Assembly (NCBI GenBank): GCA_011800805.1 | Contig: MPNW01000117.1 | Location: 66,614-130,613, forward strand | DNA from: Hirudo medicinalis | Taxonomy: Eukaryota; Annelida; Clitellata; Hirudinida; Hirudinidae | Direction of reading: 5' to 3' | Length of the DNA: 64,000 nt | In this document: in pieces, positions 62,901-64,000 of the stretch | Position numbering within the stretch: position 1 is the first letter of the stretch | Layout of the letters: each line of letters opens with the position of its first letter | Position numbers and translations under genes: made by a program | The notes under the pieces: model-generated | The model's input: only the letters and a program-made list of their open reading frames with translations | The model's database searches: none | Told to the model about the DNA's origin: nothing

Positions 62901-63826
62901 CATTAAGAAAGGGAAAATTAAGCAAGAGCAGACAAAAAAAACTAACATTTAGCATTTGTAAGTCTCTCCTCAAAGTCGAACGCCTAGATTCTCGAAGCAG
63001 GTTTTGAACACCGTGCCTCTGAACTACATTATTTCCATTCTCTCCTCGATGGAGGCGGAATGGAGGATATTAGAATCGTTTGAATTAATTCATTGGAGCA
63101 TAAAAACTCAATAGCACGTCCAGACAGCGGAACCGATAAAGAAGCAATTCGAAGGACCTCGAAACGCACGTCCTACGACAAGAGGTAGCAACTTGCTGGG
63201 TTTCGAAATCGAGCGGGCGAACTAATGCCGTTGTGGAGATGGGTTCGCGGATGAACGAACGAACGGATGGATAGATGGATGAATGAATGGATATAGGTGG
63301 ATGGATGAACTATGAATGGTGGATGGATGAATGAATGGATATAGGTGGATGGATACAGGTGGATGGATGAAGGATGACATTCTAACCGGCGTGAAGGCAG
63401 CTGGCATGATGCTCTGACTGGGTCAGCTTCTCGTGGATGGATGTCTCCATGGTAACCAACTGACGCCATCTCTCCATGAACCTCTCTTCCAACTCCAGCT
63501 CTTTGGCCTTCACGCTCGTCTAACAAACACACAAGGAACTCCTCAATTATTCAACACCAGACAACCACGCGGGTGTATACGGTTCAACCCCTCGCTTCTG
63601 GAGGTCAAAGGTCGGACTGGCTTAAGGTAGGCGCCCTCGACTTATCGAGGAGGATGTGAAATGGAAAAATCAATCAATTTCGTGGAATCAATCAGCAATC
63701 ATTTTAATGGAATCAATCAGCAATCATGTCAGTGGAATCAATCAGAAATTAACTATTCAACTACCTGGATGATGCTTTCAACATCTCTCTTGTATTTTTC
63801 AAACTCATCGGAAAGCTTTGCGTAGT
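56973..63826 (-). CDS. CUX: CUX/Cut-type homeobox transcription factor, 5' incomplete
   Basis: DNA-binding factor of the CUT class. Exons found, 5' to 3': 63765-63826, 63387-63519, 61365-61431, 60938-61293, 60450-60875, 60164-60346, 59853-59992, 58875-59214, 58666-58778, 57903-58550, 57323-57798, 56973-57254. N-terminal coiled-coil stretches ([36 protein letters not shown]) precede two cut repeats: [16 protein letters not shown] with [20 protein letters not shown], and [14 protein letters not shown] with [18 protein letters not shown]. The homeodomain ([13 protein letters not shown] to [14 protein letters not shown]) has the CUX-type NWFHN recognition helix. A VKKEP sumoylation-like site lies in the exon at 58666. 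Phases close except at 58093-58095, where one base is missing in the second cut repeat. Vertebrate CUX and fly Cut have three cut repeats. Earlier exons lie beyond 64000. Confidence 0.92.
59726..59793 (+). mobile_element. SINE 3' tail with ATT array in a CUX intron
   Basis: GCGCCTCTGATGCTATGCAA, then ATGATGCATTATAAATTAAC, then ATT units. Third copy of the module seen at 27022 and 32336. Confidence 0.75.
61440..61742 (-). promoter_or_regulatory. Possible internal CUX promoter and alternative first exon
   Basis: A GC- and CpG-rich block in otherwise AT-rich DNA. On the reverse strand the ATG at 61498 reads straight into the exon at 61431 in frame, adding 22 residues ([15 protein letters not shown]...). 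A TATA-like GCATAAAAGC lies upstream. This could start a shorter CUX isoform. Confidence 0.45.
62076..62247 (-). mobile_element. tRNA-derived SINE in a CUX intron
   Basis: Reverse strand: A-box-like TGGCCGAACGGGTTAAG, B-box-like GTGTTCGAAACCC, then two tail units AGCGCTATATAAAT and GGCGCTATATAAATG. Closest in layout to 30995. Confidence 0.8.
62465..62545. repeat. GAAT and GATT tetranucleotide repeats
   Basis: GAAT units, then GATT units, in a CUX intron. Confidence 0.85.
63248..63375. repeat. GGAT/GAAT minisatellite
   Basis: GGATGGAT blocks with GGATATAGGTGGATGGATGA motifs, next to the CUX exon at 63387. Confidence 0.85.
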
Positions 63827-63903
63827 CTGAAATAGGGCGGAGTTCAAAGTTCAAATTCATGCTGTGGGATTTGAAAACTAACTTTCATAAGGACTGGTTA
63901 TGT

Positions 63904-63926
63904 AATGTTATGTTATGTTATGTAAC
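63904..63926. repeat. TATGT pentanucleotide repeat
   Basis: Four units of TATGT(T/A). Confidence 0.75.
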
Positions 63927-64000
63927 AGAGATGTGAGGAGAGAAACACACGAAATACATGAGAGTAACAAAGCCACAGTAGCAGCTAATGTAACCACAGT

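Overview
The window is nuclear DNA from an animal. Genes are split by many short GT-AG introns, intergenic DNA is AT-rich, and the protein set is clearly bilaterian (WASH complex FAM21, Gemin5, TDP-43, a Cut/CUX homeobox protein, an M13 endopeptidase). Trinucleotide microsatellites (ATC/GAT and AAT/ATT) and a tRNA-derived SINE with GCGCTATATAAAT tail units are abundant. This fits a marine or freshwater invertebrate, most likely a lophotrochozoan, but the phylum cannot be fixed from the sequence. It is a draft assembly: one 179-base N gap, one isolated N, and two apparent single-base frame breaks.

Layout, left to right. 67-1278 (+): a two-exon gene for a protein I place in the Cj0069-type ATP-grasp-like family. 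1279-6480: noncoding, with microsatellites and a telomere-like repeat. 6481-14152 (+): WASHC2/FAM21, about 22 exons, with many acidic LFa motifs and a capping-protein-binding motif. 15686-21017 (+): three tandem copies of an R-type (ricin-B-like) beta-trefoil lectin gene, two intact and one reduced to a frameshifted first exon. 22176-32127 (-): GEMIN5, about 29 exons. 32780-37182 (-): a membrane protein with PAN/Apple repeats, two CUB domains and one transmembrane helix, 5' end not found. 38916-39964 (+): an unrecognised small coiled-coil/basic protein. 40297-42430 (-): TARDBP (TDP-43). 42826-44628 (+): a Psq-like helix-turn-helix protein sharing a short divergent promoter with TARDBP. 45453-52003 (-): an M13 zinc metallopeptidase (neprilysin/ECE type), 17 exons. 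53987-55634 (-): METTL18 histidine methyltransferase. 56973-63826 and beyond (-): a CUX/Cut homeobox gene with two visible cut repeats and a homeodomain; its 5' end lies outside the window.

The genes look like ordinary neighbours, not an operon or functional cluster. Two arrangements stand out. The lectin locus is a local tandem array with an associated direct repeat, and both of its intact genes require the same two GC-AG introns to stay in frame. TARDBP and the HTH gene start 395 bp apart, head to head. Exon limits were derived by hand from splice consensus and phase closure; most close exactly, and those that do not are stated.
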